From an uncultured Bacteroides sp. (lineage in GTDB: Bacteria > Bacteroidota > Bacteroidia > Bacteroidales > Bacteroidaceae): a DNA stretch of 64,000 nt. This document shows, one piece after another, positions 43,506 through 52,537 of this stretch (its first letter is position 1; each line of letters opens with the position of its first letter). The stretch lies in the NCBI RefSeq assembly GCF_905207245.1, contig NZ_CAJLKP010000009.1:1-64000 (forward strand), in the 5' to 3' direction. The notes beneath the pieces are model-generated. The model had not been told where the DNA came from. It worked only from the letters and a program-made list of their open reading frames with translations, and made no database searches. A program made the translations under genes and the position numbers.

Positions 43506-44438
43506 TTGAGGGGACTGGTAATAAAAAACACAGGAAGTTGGTACTTAGTGAAGACCGACGAGGGGAAGTGTGTAGAGTGTAAAGTCAAAGGTAACTTCCG
43601 TCTTAAAGGCATCCGCAGTACAAATCCGGTGGCTGTGGGAGACTATGTACAAATCATACTGAATCAAGAAGGCACTGCTTTCATCAGTGAAATCGAGGAC
43701 CGGAAGAATTATATCATCCGGCGTGCTTCCAATCTTTCCAAGCAATCGCACATCCTTGCTGCCAACCTCGACCAGTGTATGCTCATTGTAACGGTCAACT
43801 ATCCGGAAACATCCACTATCTTCATCGATCGTTTTCTGGCTTCTGCCGAAGCATATCGTGTGCCTGTCAAAATCATCTTCAATAAAATCGACGTCTACAG
43901 TGAAGATGAACTTCATTATCTGGACGGCCTCATCAATCTCTACACCACCATCGGCTATCCTTGTTTTAAGGTTTCTGCCAAAACAGGTGAAGGCGTAGCA
44001 CAAATCCAGGAAGAATTGAAAGGAAGGGTAACGCTCTTCTCCGGACATTCCGGTGTAGGTAAGTCGACACTCATCAACGCTATATTACCTGAACAAGATG
44101 TAAAAACAGGCGAAATTTCTGCATATCATAATAAAGGTATGCACACCACTACATTTTCTGAAATGTTTCCTGTTGCAGGAAACGGATATATTATTGACAC
44201 ACCAGGCATCAAAGGATTTGGAACATTCGATATGGAAGAGGAAGAGATAGGGCACTATTTTCCGGAAATATTCAAGTTCTCCGCCGACTGCCGCTATAGC
44301 AATTGCACCCACCGGCAAGAACCGGACTGTGCCGTACGAAAAGCTGTAGAAGAACATTACATCAGCGAATCACGCTACTCCTCTTACCTCAATATGCTGG
44401 AAGACAAAGAAGAGGGTAAATACAGGGCAGCATATTAA
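43506..44438 (+). CDS. rsgA: Ribosome small subunit-dependent GTPase RsgA
   Basis: 310 residues starting with TTG at 43506; no ATG lies before the conserved OB-fold start LVIKNTGSWYLVKTDEGK. The GTPase domain is circularly permuted: NKIDVY (G4) and SAKTGEG (G5) precede SGHSGVGKSTLINA (G1) and DTPGIKGFG (G3). A zinc-binding region follows (DCRYSNCTHRQEPDCAV). RsgA checks maturation of the 30S subunit. Confidence 0.95.
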   Translation: MRGLVIKNTGSWYLVKTDEGKCVECKVKGNFRLKGIRSTNPVAVGDYVQIILNQEGTAFISEIEDRKNYIIRRASNLSKQSHILAANLDQCMLIVTVNYPETSTIFIDRFLASAEAYRVPVKIIFNKIDVYSEDELHYLDGLINLYTTIGYPCFKVSAKTGEGVAQIQEELKGRVTLFSGHSGVGKSTLINAILPEQDVKTGEISAYHNKGMHTTTFSEMFPVAGNGYIIDTPGIKGFGTFDMEEEEIGHYFPEIFKFSADCRYSNCTHRQEPDCAVRKAVEEHYISESRYSSYLNMLEDKEEGKYRAAY

Positions 44439-44542
44439 TATAACTTTATCACTTTTTTTAACGCTTTGCATATTAAACCTTTCAGTTCCCAATATGTCCA
44501 ATTTAACGCTGACATAATCTGACGTAATACTAATACTGATAC

Positions 44543-45625
44543 ATGAATAAGAAAGTTAAATGGGGCATCATTATTTTTATTGGTGCCGGACTGATAGGAT
44601 GGGGCATATATTCTCAGCTCCCTAAAGAGAACAAAGAATTGGCGGCTGCCGACAAAGTAATGAGTGGCAATCGCAATACGAAGAAAGCATTAAATGTTAA
44701 CGCAAAAATCATAAAGCCGCAACTGCTGAAAGATGAAATCAAAATCAGCGGTAGCCTGCTGCCTGATGAAGAAGTGGACCTCTCTTTCGAAACTTCCGGC
44801 AAAATCATAGAAATAAACTTTGAAGAAGGCACTCAGGTAAAGAAAGGGCAATTACTGGCTAAGGTAAACGACCGGCCTTTACAGGCACAGTTGCAACGCC
44901 TCGTTGCCCAACTGAAACTGGCTGAAGACCGCGTATTCCGCCAGAATGCGCTGTTGGAAAGGGATGCAGTCAGTAAGGAAGCCTACGAACAGGTGAAAAC
45001 GGAATTGGCAACCCTTAATGCCGATATAGACCTGATAGAAGCCAACATCGCACAAACCGAACTGCGTGCGCCATTCGATGGAGTAATCGGTCTGCGACAG
45101 GTCAGTGTCGGAACTTATGCTTCTCCCTCTACCATTGTTGCCAAACTCACAAAAGTATCTCCGCTAAAAGTAGAATTCTCTGTTCCCGAACGATACGCCA
45201 ATGATGTAAAAATCGGTGCGGGAGTGGATTTCGGACTTGAAGGCAAACTTGAAACATTCCATGCTAAAGTATATGCACGCGAATCAAGAATGGACCAGAA
45301 TACCCACACACTGACTTTGCGTGCCCTCTATCCCAATGCCAGTGGCACTGTTATGCCGGGACGCTATGCAGACATCCGTTTAAGTAAGAACGAAATCCAT
45401 GATGCTCTTGCCGTTCCTTCCGAAGCCATCGTGCCGGAAATGGGTAAAGACAAAATCTTCCTGTATAGGTCGGGGAAAGCCCAACCCATAGAAATACAGG
45501 CCGGCATCCGTACAGAAGCTGAAACACAGGTACTGCAAGGTTTAGAAATCGGAGACACCATCATTATTTCAGGTACGTTGCAACTCCGCACAGGTTTAGC
45601 TGTAACTTTGGACAACATCTATTAA
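44543..45625 (+). CDS. RND periplasmic adaptor (membrane fusion protein)
   Basis: 360 residues: an N-terminal helix (about 7-24), a lipoyl half-domain (EVDLSFETSGKIIEINFEEG), a coiled-coil hairpin, the second lipoyl half (AQTELRAPFDGVIGLRQVSV) and beta domains ending in GDTIIISGTLQLRTG. It is the first gene of the third tripartite pump operon in the window. The RND gene starts 12 bp downstream. Confidence 0.92.
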   Translation: MNKKVKWGIIIFIGAGLIGWGIYSQLPKENKELAAADKVMSGNRNTKKALNVNAKIIKPQLLKDEIKISGSLLPDEEVDLSFETSGKIIEINFEEGTQVKKGQLLAKVNDRPLQAQLQRLVAQLKLAEDRVFRQNALLERDAVSKEAYEQVKTELATLNADIDLIEANIAQTELRAPFDGVIGLRQVSVGTYASPSTIVAKLTKVSPLKVEFSVPERYANDVKIGAGVDFGLEGKLETFHAKVYARESRMDQNTHTLTLRALYPNASGTVMPGRYADIRLSKNEIHDALAVPSEAIVPEMGKDKIFLYRSGKAQPIEIQAGIRTEAETQVLQGLEIGDTIIISGTLQLRTGLAVTLDNIY

Positions 45626-45637
45626 ACCAGACGCCTT

Positions 45638-48600
45638 ATGAATATATCCGAACTCAGCATACGGCGTCCTGTACTCTCCACAGTGCTTACCCTTATCATC
45701 CTACTATTTGGACTTATCGGGTACAGTTACCTCGGCGTGCGTGAATATCCCTCCGTGGACAACCCCATCATTTCGGTATCCTGTTCCTATCCGGGAGCTA
45801 ATGCCGACGTTATTGAAAACCAGATCACCGAACCGTTGGAACAAAACATCAACGGCATTCCGGGTATCCGTTCCTTATCCAGCGTCAGCCAGCAAGGCTC
45901 ATCCCGCATTACGGTAGAGTTTGAACTTTCTGTAGATCTGGAAACAGCAGCGAATGACGTGCGTGATAAGGTATCACGCGCCCAACGTTATCTGCCCCGC
46001 GACTGTGACCCTCCTACCGTATCGAAGGCGGACGCAGATGCCATGCCTATCCTTATGGTGGCATTGCAAAGTGACAAACGCTCCTTACTGGAACTGAGTG
46101 AAATTGCGGACCTCACGGTGAAAGAGCAATTGCAAACCATTGCGGACGTCAGTGGTGTAAGTATCTGGGGGGAAAAGCGCTATTCTATGCGTCTGTGGCT
46201 TGACCCTGTCAAGATGTCCGGTTACGGCATTACCCCTATCGACGTTAAAAACGCAGTAGATAAAGAAAACGTGGAGCTTCCGTCCGGAAGTATCGAAGGA
46301 AACACAGTGGAGCTCACTATCCGTACTTTGGGATTGATGCATACGGCTGAAGAATTCAATAACCTGATTTTACGGGAAGACAACAACCGCATTGTCCGTT
46401 TCAGTGATATCGGACGGGCAGAGTTAGGTCCGGCGGACATCAAGAGTTATATGAAAATGAATGGCGTACCCATGGTCGGTATCGTAGTGGTGCCTCAGCC
46501 GGGTGCTAACCACATTAAGATAGCCGATGCCGTTTACGAACGTATGGAACTGATGAAAAAGGACCTTCCGGAAGATGTCAAATACTCCTACGGTTTCGAC
46601 AATACCAAGTTTATCCGTGCATCCATCAATGAGGTAAAGGAGACGGTGTATGTAGCCTTCATTCTCGTTATCATCATCATCTTCCTCTTCCTGCGCGACT
46701 GGCGCGTGACACTGGTGCCCTGTATCGTAATCCCAGTTTCGCTCATCGGAGCTTTCTTCGTTATGTACCTGGCAGGATTCTCTATCAACGTGCTTTCCAT
46801 GCTGGCGGTGGTACTGGCGGTAGGTCTGGTTGTGGATGACGCCATCGTAATGACAGAGAACATTTATGTTCGTATAGAACGCGGAATGCCCCCAAAAGAA
46901 GCTGGCATCGAAGGAGCCAAGGAAATTTTCTTTGCCGTAATCTCCACCACCATCACGCTGGTAGCCGTATTCTTCCCCATCGTATTTATGGATGGTATGA
47001 CGGGACGTTTGTTCCGTGAGTTCAGTATCGTAGTATCCGGTTCGGTAATTATCTCCTCATTCGCCGCACTAACCTTTACTCCGATGCTTGCCACAAAGAT
47101 ACTGGTGAAACAGGACAAGAAGAACTGGTTCTACCTGAAAACCGAACCATTCTTTGAAGGAATGAACCGCATTTACAGTCGTTCACTGGAAATATTCCTG
47201 CGCAAACGATGGTTGGCTATGCCCTTGGTATTAGGAACATTAGTCATCATCGTATTCCTGTGGAATGCCATCCCTGCTGAAATGGCACCGTTGGAAGACC
47301 GCTCGCAAATCAGCATCAATACACGTGGTGCTGAAGGTGTAACATATGAGTATATACGGGATTATACAGAAGACATCAACCACTTGGTGGACTCCTTACT
47401 ACCGGATGCAGAATCTGTAACAGCACGTGTATCAAGCGGTAGCGGTAATGTACGCATCACGCTGAAAGATATGAAAGAACGCGACTACACCCAGATGGAA
47501 GTTGCAGAACAGATATCGAAAGCGGTGCAGAAGAAAACCAAGGCTCGCTCGTTCGTTCAGCAATCTTCTTCCTTTGGCGGACGACGTGGGGGTATGCCGG
47601 TGCAATACGTATTACAGGCCACCAACATTGAAAAACTGCAAGAGGTGTTACCGGTATTCATGGCAAAAGTTTATGAGAATCCGGTCTTCCAGATGGCAGA
47701 CGTAAACCTGAAATTCAGCAAACCGGAAGCCCGCATCAATATCAACCGTGATAAAGCAAGTATCATGGGAGTAAGCACGCGCAACATCGCGCAAACCCTG
47801 CAATACGGACTAAGCGGCCAGCGTATGGGCTACTTCTATATGAACGGAAAGCAATACGAAATATTGGGAGAAATCAATCGTCAGCAACGCAACAAGCCTG
47901 CCGACTTGAAAGGTATTTATATCCGTAGCGATAAAGGTGAGATGGTTCAGTTGGACAACCTGATTGAACTGACCGGAGGTATCGCTCCGCCGCAATTATA
48001 CCGCTACAACCGCTTTGTATCCGCTACAATTTCTGCCGGACTTGCCGACGGTAAGACTATCGGTCAGGGACTGGATGAGATGGACAAGATAGCCAAAGAG
48101 ACACTGGACGAAACTTTCCGTACCGCACTGACCGGAGACTCCAAAGAATATCGGGAAAGTTCTTCCAGCCTGATGTTTGCCTTTGTATTGGCTATCCTAT
48201 TAATTTATCTGATTCTGGCAGCTCAGTTCGAAAGTTTCAAAGACCCGCTGATTATCATGCTTACCGTGCCCCTCGCCATTGCCGGAGCCTTGGTATTCAT
48301 GTACTTTAGCAACATCACTATGAATATCTTCAGCCAGATTGGTATCATCATGCTGATTGGATTGGTGGCGAAGAACGGTATTCTTATTGTAGAATTCGCC
48401 AACCAGAAACAGGAAGCCGGAGAAGACAAGATGGAAGCCATTAAGGATGCCTCACTGCAACGCCTGCGACCTATCCTGATGACCAGTGCATCCACTATCC
48501 TGGGTCTGATACCGCTGGCATTCGCCACGGGCGAAGGTTGCAACCAGCGCATTGCCATGGGTACGGCCGTAGTGGGTGGTATGTTGGTATCCACATTCCT

Positions 48601-48670
48601 GACCATGTATATCGTACCTGCCATATACAGTTACGTATCTACTAACCGAAGTAAGTTAAAGAAATCATGA
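45638..48670 (+). CDS. RND efflux pump (AcrB/MexB superfamily)
   Basis: 1010 residues with the RND twofold repeat. The N-terminus reads ISELSIRRPVLSTVLTLIIL and TM4 contains GLVVDDAIVMTENIYVR with the proton-relay Asp pair. The start motif SIRRPV and length resemble the MdtB/MexF-like subgroup rather than the HAE1 protein at 21388-24519, so the two pumps are not recent duplicates. Its last four bases overlap the TolC-family gene (ATGA), so translation is probably coupled. Confidence 0.94.
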   Translation: MNISELSIRRPVLSTVLTLIILLFGLIGYSYLGVREYPSVDNPIISVSCSYPGANADVIENQITEPLEQNINGIPGIRSLSSVSQQGSSRITVEFELSVDLETAANDVRDKVSRAQRYLPRDCDPPTVSKADADAMPILMVALQSDKRSLLELSEIADLTVKEQLQTIADVSGVSIWGEKRYSMRLWLDPVKMSGYGITPIDVKNAVDKENVELPSGSIEGNTVELTIRTLGLMHTAEEFNNLILREDNNRIVRFSDIGRAELGPADIKSYMKMNGVPMVGIVVVPQPGANHIKIADAVYERMELMKKDLPEDVKYSYGFDNTKFIRASINEVKETVYVAFILVIIIIFLFLRDWRVTLVPCIVIPVSLIGAFFVMYLAGFSINVLSMLAVVLAVGLVVDDAIVMTENIYVRIERGMPPKEAGIEGAKEIFFAVISTTITLVAVFFPIVFMDGMTGRLFREFSIVVSGSVIISSFAALTFTPMLATKILVKQDKKNWFYLKTEPFFEGMNRIYSRSLEIFLRKRWLAMPLVLGTLVIIVFLWNAIPAEMAPLEDRSQISINTRGAEGVTYEYIRDYTEDINHLVDSLLPDAESVTARVSSGSGNVRITLKDMKERDYTQMEVAEQISKAVQKKTKARSFVQQSSSFGGRRGGMPVQYVLQATNIEKLQEVLPVFMAKVYENPVFQMADVNLKFSKPEARININRDKASIMGVSTRNIAQTLQYGLSGQRMGYFYMNGKQYEILGEINRQQRNKPADLKGIYIRSDKGEMVQLDNLIELTGGIAPPQLYRYNRFVSATISAGLADGKTIGQGLDEMDKIAKETLDETFRTALTGDSKEYRESSSSLMFAFVLAILLIYLILAAQFESFKDPLIIMLTVPLAIAGALVFMYFSNITMNIFSQIGIIMLIGLVAKNGILIVEFANQKQEAGEDKMEAIKDASLQRLRPILMTSASTILGLIPLAFATGEGCNQRIAMGTAVVGGMLVSTFLTMYIVPAIYSYVSTNRSKLKKS

Positions 48671-49992
48671 AACGTATCATTTTACTCCTCATAATAACCG
48701 GTTGCGCCTCGCTTGCCTTGCAGGCACAGGCACCCAAATCCTATACACTGAAGTCGTGCCTGGAATACGGACTACAGAATAATTACTCGCTACGCATCAC
48801 CCGCAATGAAGAGCAAGTCACCAAGAACAATGCCACACTGGGCAATGCGGGCTACCTGCCTACTGTCGACCTCTCGGCAAGTTATAAAGGAACCGTAGAT
48901 AACACCGACAGCAAAGTGCGCGCCACCGGAGAACACCTCAAAGAGAACGGTGTCTTCGACCAGGCCATGAACGTGGGACTGAATCTGAACTGGACCATCT
49001 TCGACGGTTTTAACATTACTGCCAACTACCAGAAACTGAAAGAACTGGAACGGCAAGGCGAAACAGATACCCGCATCGCCGTAGAAGACCTGATAGCCAA
49101 CATTGCAGCGGAATATTATAACTACGTGCAGCATAAAATCCGTTTGAACAATTTCCGTTATGCCGTATCCCTTTCCAAAGAACGCCTGCGCATCGTGGAA
49201 GAGCGTTATCACATCGGTAACTTCTCCCGCTTGGACTATCAGCAGGCAAAGGTAGACTTCAATGCCGACAGTGCGCAATACATGAAGCAGCAGGAACTTC
49301 TGCATACCTCCCGCATCCAGTTGAACGAACTGATGGCGAACGAAGATGTAGACCAGCCTATCATCATTCAAGACAGTCTGATTGATGCAGACGGCGGTCT
49401 GAACTTCGAGGAACTGTGGAACGCCACCTTGCAAACCAACGCTTCCTTATTGAGAGCCCACCAGAACAATACCCTTGCCCAATTGGATTACAAAAAAGTT
49501 TGTTCGCGCGACTATCCTTATCTGAAGATGAGCGGTGGTTATGGCTACACCTTCAATAAGTATGACATTGCCACCAATATCCAGCGAGGAAATCTCGGAG
49601 CTAACTTTGGTTTAACCATCGGATTCAACTTGTTCGATGGAAACCGACGCCGCGAACGAAACAACGCCCGGATTGCCATTCAAAATGCCCGTTTGGAACG
49701 TGAACAACTGGAACAGGCATTGCGTGCCGACCTGAGTAACTTATGGCAGGCTTATCAAAACAACCTCCAGATGCTAAATCTGGAACGCCAGAACCTTATA
49801 GCCGCCAAAGAGAACCATGAGATTGCCATGGAACGCTATATGCTGGGAAACCTTTCCGGTATTGAAATGCGCGAAGCACAAAAGAGCCTCCTGGATGCAG
49901 AAGAAAGAATCCTTTCTGCGGAGTATAACACAAAGTTATGTGAAATCTCTTTATTGCAAATCAGTGGAAAAGTAACAAAATACCTGGAATAA
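48667..49992 (+). CDS. TolC-family outer membrane protein
   Basis: 441 residues with a signal peptide (ending about LALQAQA). The OEP repeats are visible (TLKSCLEYGLQNNYSLRI; YHIGNFSRLDYQQAKVDFN; YMLGNLSGIEMREAQKSLLD). It is the outer-membrane duct of the pump encoded by the two preceding genes and starts inside the RND gene's last codons. Confidence 0.92.
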   Translation: MKRIILLLIITGCASLALQAQAPKSYTLKSCLEYGLQNNYSLRITRNEEQVTKNNATLGNAGYLPTVDLSASYKGTVDNTDSKVRATGEHLKENGVFDQAMNVGLNLNWTIFDGFNITANYQKLKELERQGETDTRIAVEDLIANIAAEYYNYVQHKIRLNNFRYAVSLSKERLRIVEERYHIGNFSRLDYQQAKVDFNADSAQYMKQQELLHTSRIQLNELMANEDVDQPIIIQDSLIDADGGLNFEELWNATLQTNASLLRAHQNNTLAQLDYKKVCSRDYPYLKMSGGYGYTFNKYDIATNIQRGNLGANFGLTIGFNLFDGNRRRERNNARIAIQNARLEREQLEQALRADLSNLWQAYQNNLQMLNLERQNLIAAKENHEIAMERYMLGNLSGIEMREAQKSLLDAEERILSAEYNTKLCEISLLQISGKVTKYLE

Positions 49993-50027
49993 AACAATTA
50001 TTCCCCATCAGACGAATACTTTTCCCC

Positions 50028-50035
50028 TACTTTTG
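50028..50035 (+). promoter_or_regulatory. Putative promoter -7 box (TACTTTTG) for the pectate lyase
   Basis: A perfect TANNTTTG match 30 bp upstream of the start codon at 50066, so the lyase is not part of the pump operon. Confidence 0.5.
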
Positions 50036-50065
50036 TGGTCATAGAACTATAAAAAAACAACGACC

Positions 50066-51160
50066 ATGAAAAAGATTTGTCTATGTTGCCTGGCTTTGTT
50101 ATACCTGACAACTGTATTTGCACAAGAAAACGTAAACTACAAAGAGAAGAAGCCCTATAAGACTTGGGTAAAAATGGCACCTAAGTTGGACGACGAATTC
50201 TTTAAAACTGCTGAAGCCATCCGCATTGGTGACAATGTATTGCTTTATCAACAGACCACCGGCGGTTGGCCCAAAAATATCTACATGCCTGCCGAATTGA
50301 CAGAACAAGAACGTGAAGACGTACTTGCTTCTAAAGACGATGTAAACGAAAGTACGATAGATAACGATGCAACCAGCACGGAAATCGAATATCTTTCCCG
50401 CTTGTATCTGGCCACTAATACCGGAAAGTATAAAAATGCCGCTTTAGATGGTATCCGATATATTCTCAAAGCCCAATATCCCAATGGTGGCTGGCCGCAA
50501 TTCTGGCCTCGTCCCAAAGGCTATTATACTCATATCACTTACAATGACAATGCAATGGTGAACGTTATGGAACTACTGCGCCAAGTATATGAAAAGAAAG
50601 CGCCCTACACCTACGTTCCCGACAGCATTTGTGACCGTGCACGCGCCGCTTTCGACAAAGGCGTGGAATGCATTCTTAAAACCCAGGTTGTCATAAACGG
50701 TAAGCCGACTGTCTGGTGCGCACAGCATGATGAACATACCCTTGCCCCTGCCAAAGCGCGTGCCTACGAACTTCCCTCACTGAGTGGTGCCGAATCGGAC
50801 AACATCGTCATCCTGTTAATGTCTCTGCCTAATCCTTCAAAAGAGGTTATTGCGTGTATAGAGAACGCAATCGAATGGTTCAAAGCATCAAAGATTGAAG
50901 GGATGAAGAAAGAGTTCTTCACGAATGATGAAGGCAAGAAAGACTTCCGTATGGTTTCATGCACGGATTGCCCTCCCCTGTGGGCACGCTTCTATACTTT
51001 AGAAGATAACCGTCCGTTCGTTAGCGACCGTGATGGGGTGAAGAAGTTCGATATTTCTGAAATCGGATATGAACGCCGCAACGGGTACAGTTGGTATAAC
51101 AGTGACGGGCTGAAGGTATTAAAGAAATACGAGCAGTGGAAAAAGAAACACAATAAATAA
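50066..51160 (+). CDS. Pectate lyase, polysaccharide lyase family 10
   Basis: 364 residues with a signal peptide (LYLTTVFAQ). The PL10 (alpha/alpha)3-toroid is indicated by QQTTGGWPKN, ESTIDNDATSTEIEYLSRLY, AQYPNGGWPQFWPRPKGYYT and ITYNDNAMVNVMELL. It cleaves de-esterified polygalacturonan by beta-elimination, usually with calcium. It is exported but not part of a visible polysaccharide utilization locus; its neighbours are an efflux pump and an acyltransferase. A strong terminator follows. Confidence 0.9.
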   Translation: MKKICLCCLALLYLTTVFAQENVNYKEKKPYKTWVKMAPKLDDEFFKTAEAIRIGDNVLLYQQTTGGWPKNIYMPAELTEQEREDVLASKDDVNESTIDNDATSTEIEYLSRLYLATNTGKYKNAALDGIRYILKAQYPNGGWPQFWPRPKGYYTHITYNDNAMVNVMELLRQVYEKKAPYTYVPDSICDRARAAFDKGVECILKTQVVINGKPTVWCAQHDEHTLAPAKARAYELPSLSGAESDNIVILLMSLPNPSKEVIACIENAIEWFKASKIEGMKKEFFTNDEGKKDFRMVSCTDCPPLWARFYTLEDNRPFVSDRDGVKKFDISEIGYERRNGYSWYNSDGLKVLKKYEQWKKKHNK

Positions 51161-51167
51161 TAGTTTC

Positions 51168-51196
51168 GGGGCAGCATACACTGCCCCTTTTTTTTT
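51168..51196 (+). terminator. Rho-independent terminator
   Basis: GGGGCAG and CTGCCCC form a stem with a 6-base loop followed by nine T. It lies 7 bp after the pectate lyase stop and just before the convergent acyltransferase gene ends. Confidence 0.9.
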
Positions 51197-51199
51197 ATC

Positions 51200-52363
51200 C
51201 TATCCCAATATCCATTTCGTCTTCTTTCCGAAACAACGGTACGCCATTGCCACCAGAAGCCATGAAACGCCGAATGCCAACACTGCGGCGGCAGGTATCT
51301 GCAAATACAACGGAACGCCTGCTACCCGCATCAACACTACTGCCGGACCCGTAAAAAAGTAGTGTATCATATAGATTCCAAAGCCGCAAAGCGTCAGGTT
51401 GGACAATGCTTTTATCACCCGCTCCGAACGGACGTTTACCCTCTTGGCCCACATAAACACCGGAATAGTCATCATCACCACGTTTAATGAACAGTAAGTG
51501 AAGAACAATTCCAACATCTCATCCGTCAAGTCCGGCAATGCCGTCATGTGGCGGAAACCAAAGAAAGTCACTACATATCCCACCACAAACATAGGAATAC
51601 CTATCAGTACAGACTGGCGCCGTGTCCAGTCATGGTTTCTCAGGTAGTGCCCCAAAAGCAGATAACCATTGAAACCTGCGAAATAGTAAAGCATGCCAAA
51701 CGAGTTCCATGAGCAAGTGCCCCATAAGTATTTTGACACGAACTCACTATAATAAGGTATGAGCAACGTCACTCCCCATGCCACCAAGAACCAAAGTTTA
51801 GCACGTTCCGATGCCTTCTCCACCCAGGCGGAGAATATTGGCAGATAAAGATAAAGTCCTATCAAAAGATAGATGTACCACATGTGCACGTCGAGAAGAG
51901 AGAAATTAAAAGGCAACTCTGCAATATATCCCATGCTCACAGTAAGCGACTGGCGCATCACCTCTTCCCCCGAATACGGAAAGAAGTCGAGAATCACCCT
52001 TGGTTCCACTCCCAACAGCCCTGTAATCCACGGGAAAAGATTATAAATCACCGACCAGATAAGGAATGGAAAGAGTACCCGTGGAATACGCTTTTTATAG
52101 AATACGCCCACATCGCCACGCACCGGAAGCAACAACGCTCCTGTTATCATCACAAAAAGAGGCACACACGGACGCAACACCGCTCCATAAATGGCCCCCC
52201 AGAATTTTATATCTGCAATGTTGGGAGCCGTTCCCGGATAGAAGTTGAAGGGGTCTGTGCAATGGCAACAAACAACGGTAAACATAGCTATCAGTCGCAC
52301 GACATCCAGCCAGACAACACGGGAATCCACTTTCGGAGAGAGGTGAGGAGCAGTCATTTCCAT
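51200..52363 (-). CDS. Acyltransferase family 3 membrane protein
   Basis: 387 residues from the ATG at 52363. It has ten or so membrane helices and the family-3 acyltransferase start RVVWLDVVRLIAMFTVVCCH, whose His and nearby Arg residues are catalytic candidates. Such proteins move acyl groups onto surface sugars, peptidoglycan or lipids. The acceptor is unknown. A nested palindrome lies just upstream. Confidence 0.85.
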   Translation of the reverse strand: MEMTAPHLSPKVDSRVVWLDVVRLIAMFTVVCCHCTDPFNFYPGTAPNIADIKFWGAIYGAVLRPCVPLFVMITGALLLPVRGDVGVFYKKRIPRVLFPFLIWSVIYNLFPWITGLLGVEPRVILDFFPYSGEEVMRQSLTVSMGYIAELPFNFSLLDVHMWYIYLLIGLYLYLPIFSAWVEKASERAKLWFLVAWGVTLLIPYYSEFVSKYLWGTCSWNSFGMLYYFAGFNGYLLLGHYLRNHDWTRRQSVLIGIPMFVVGYVVTFFGFRHMTALPDLTDEMLELFFTYCSLNVVMMTIPVFMWAKRVNVRSERVIKALSNLTLCGFGIYMIHYFFTGPAVVLMRVAGVPLYLQIPAAAVLAFGVSWLLVAMAYRCFGKKTKWILG

Positions 52364-52415
52364 AATATAAATAAGATTAATAGGATTTTCAAAGGTGTAA
52401 AGATAAGACAATCTC

Positions 52416-52467
52416 TGTTTATTCTCATAACGGTGAGAATCTTTTCTCACTATGATGAGAATAAACA
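52416..52467. promoter_or_regulatory. Nested palindrome upstream of the acyltransferase gene
   Basis: An outer perfect 13-bp inverted repeat (TGTTTATTCTCAT at 52416-52428 with its complement at 52455-52467) encloses a second one (GTGAGAA at 52433 with TTCTCAC to 52450). It lies about 50-105 bp upstream of the start codon and could be an operator. It could also serve as a terminator for the fumarase gene that ends at 52538. Confidence 0.55.
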
Positions 52468-52537
52468 AAGAAAACTGCCCCAAAGAAGTAATCAACCTCT
52501 TGAGACAGCTTTCGATTAATCTATAGAAAAACGTTTC

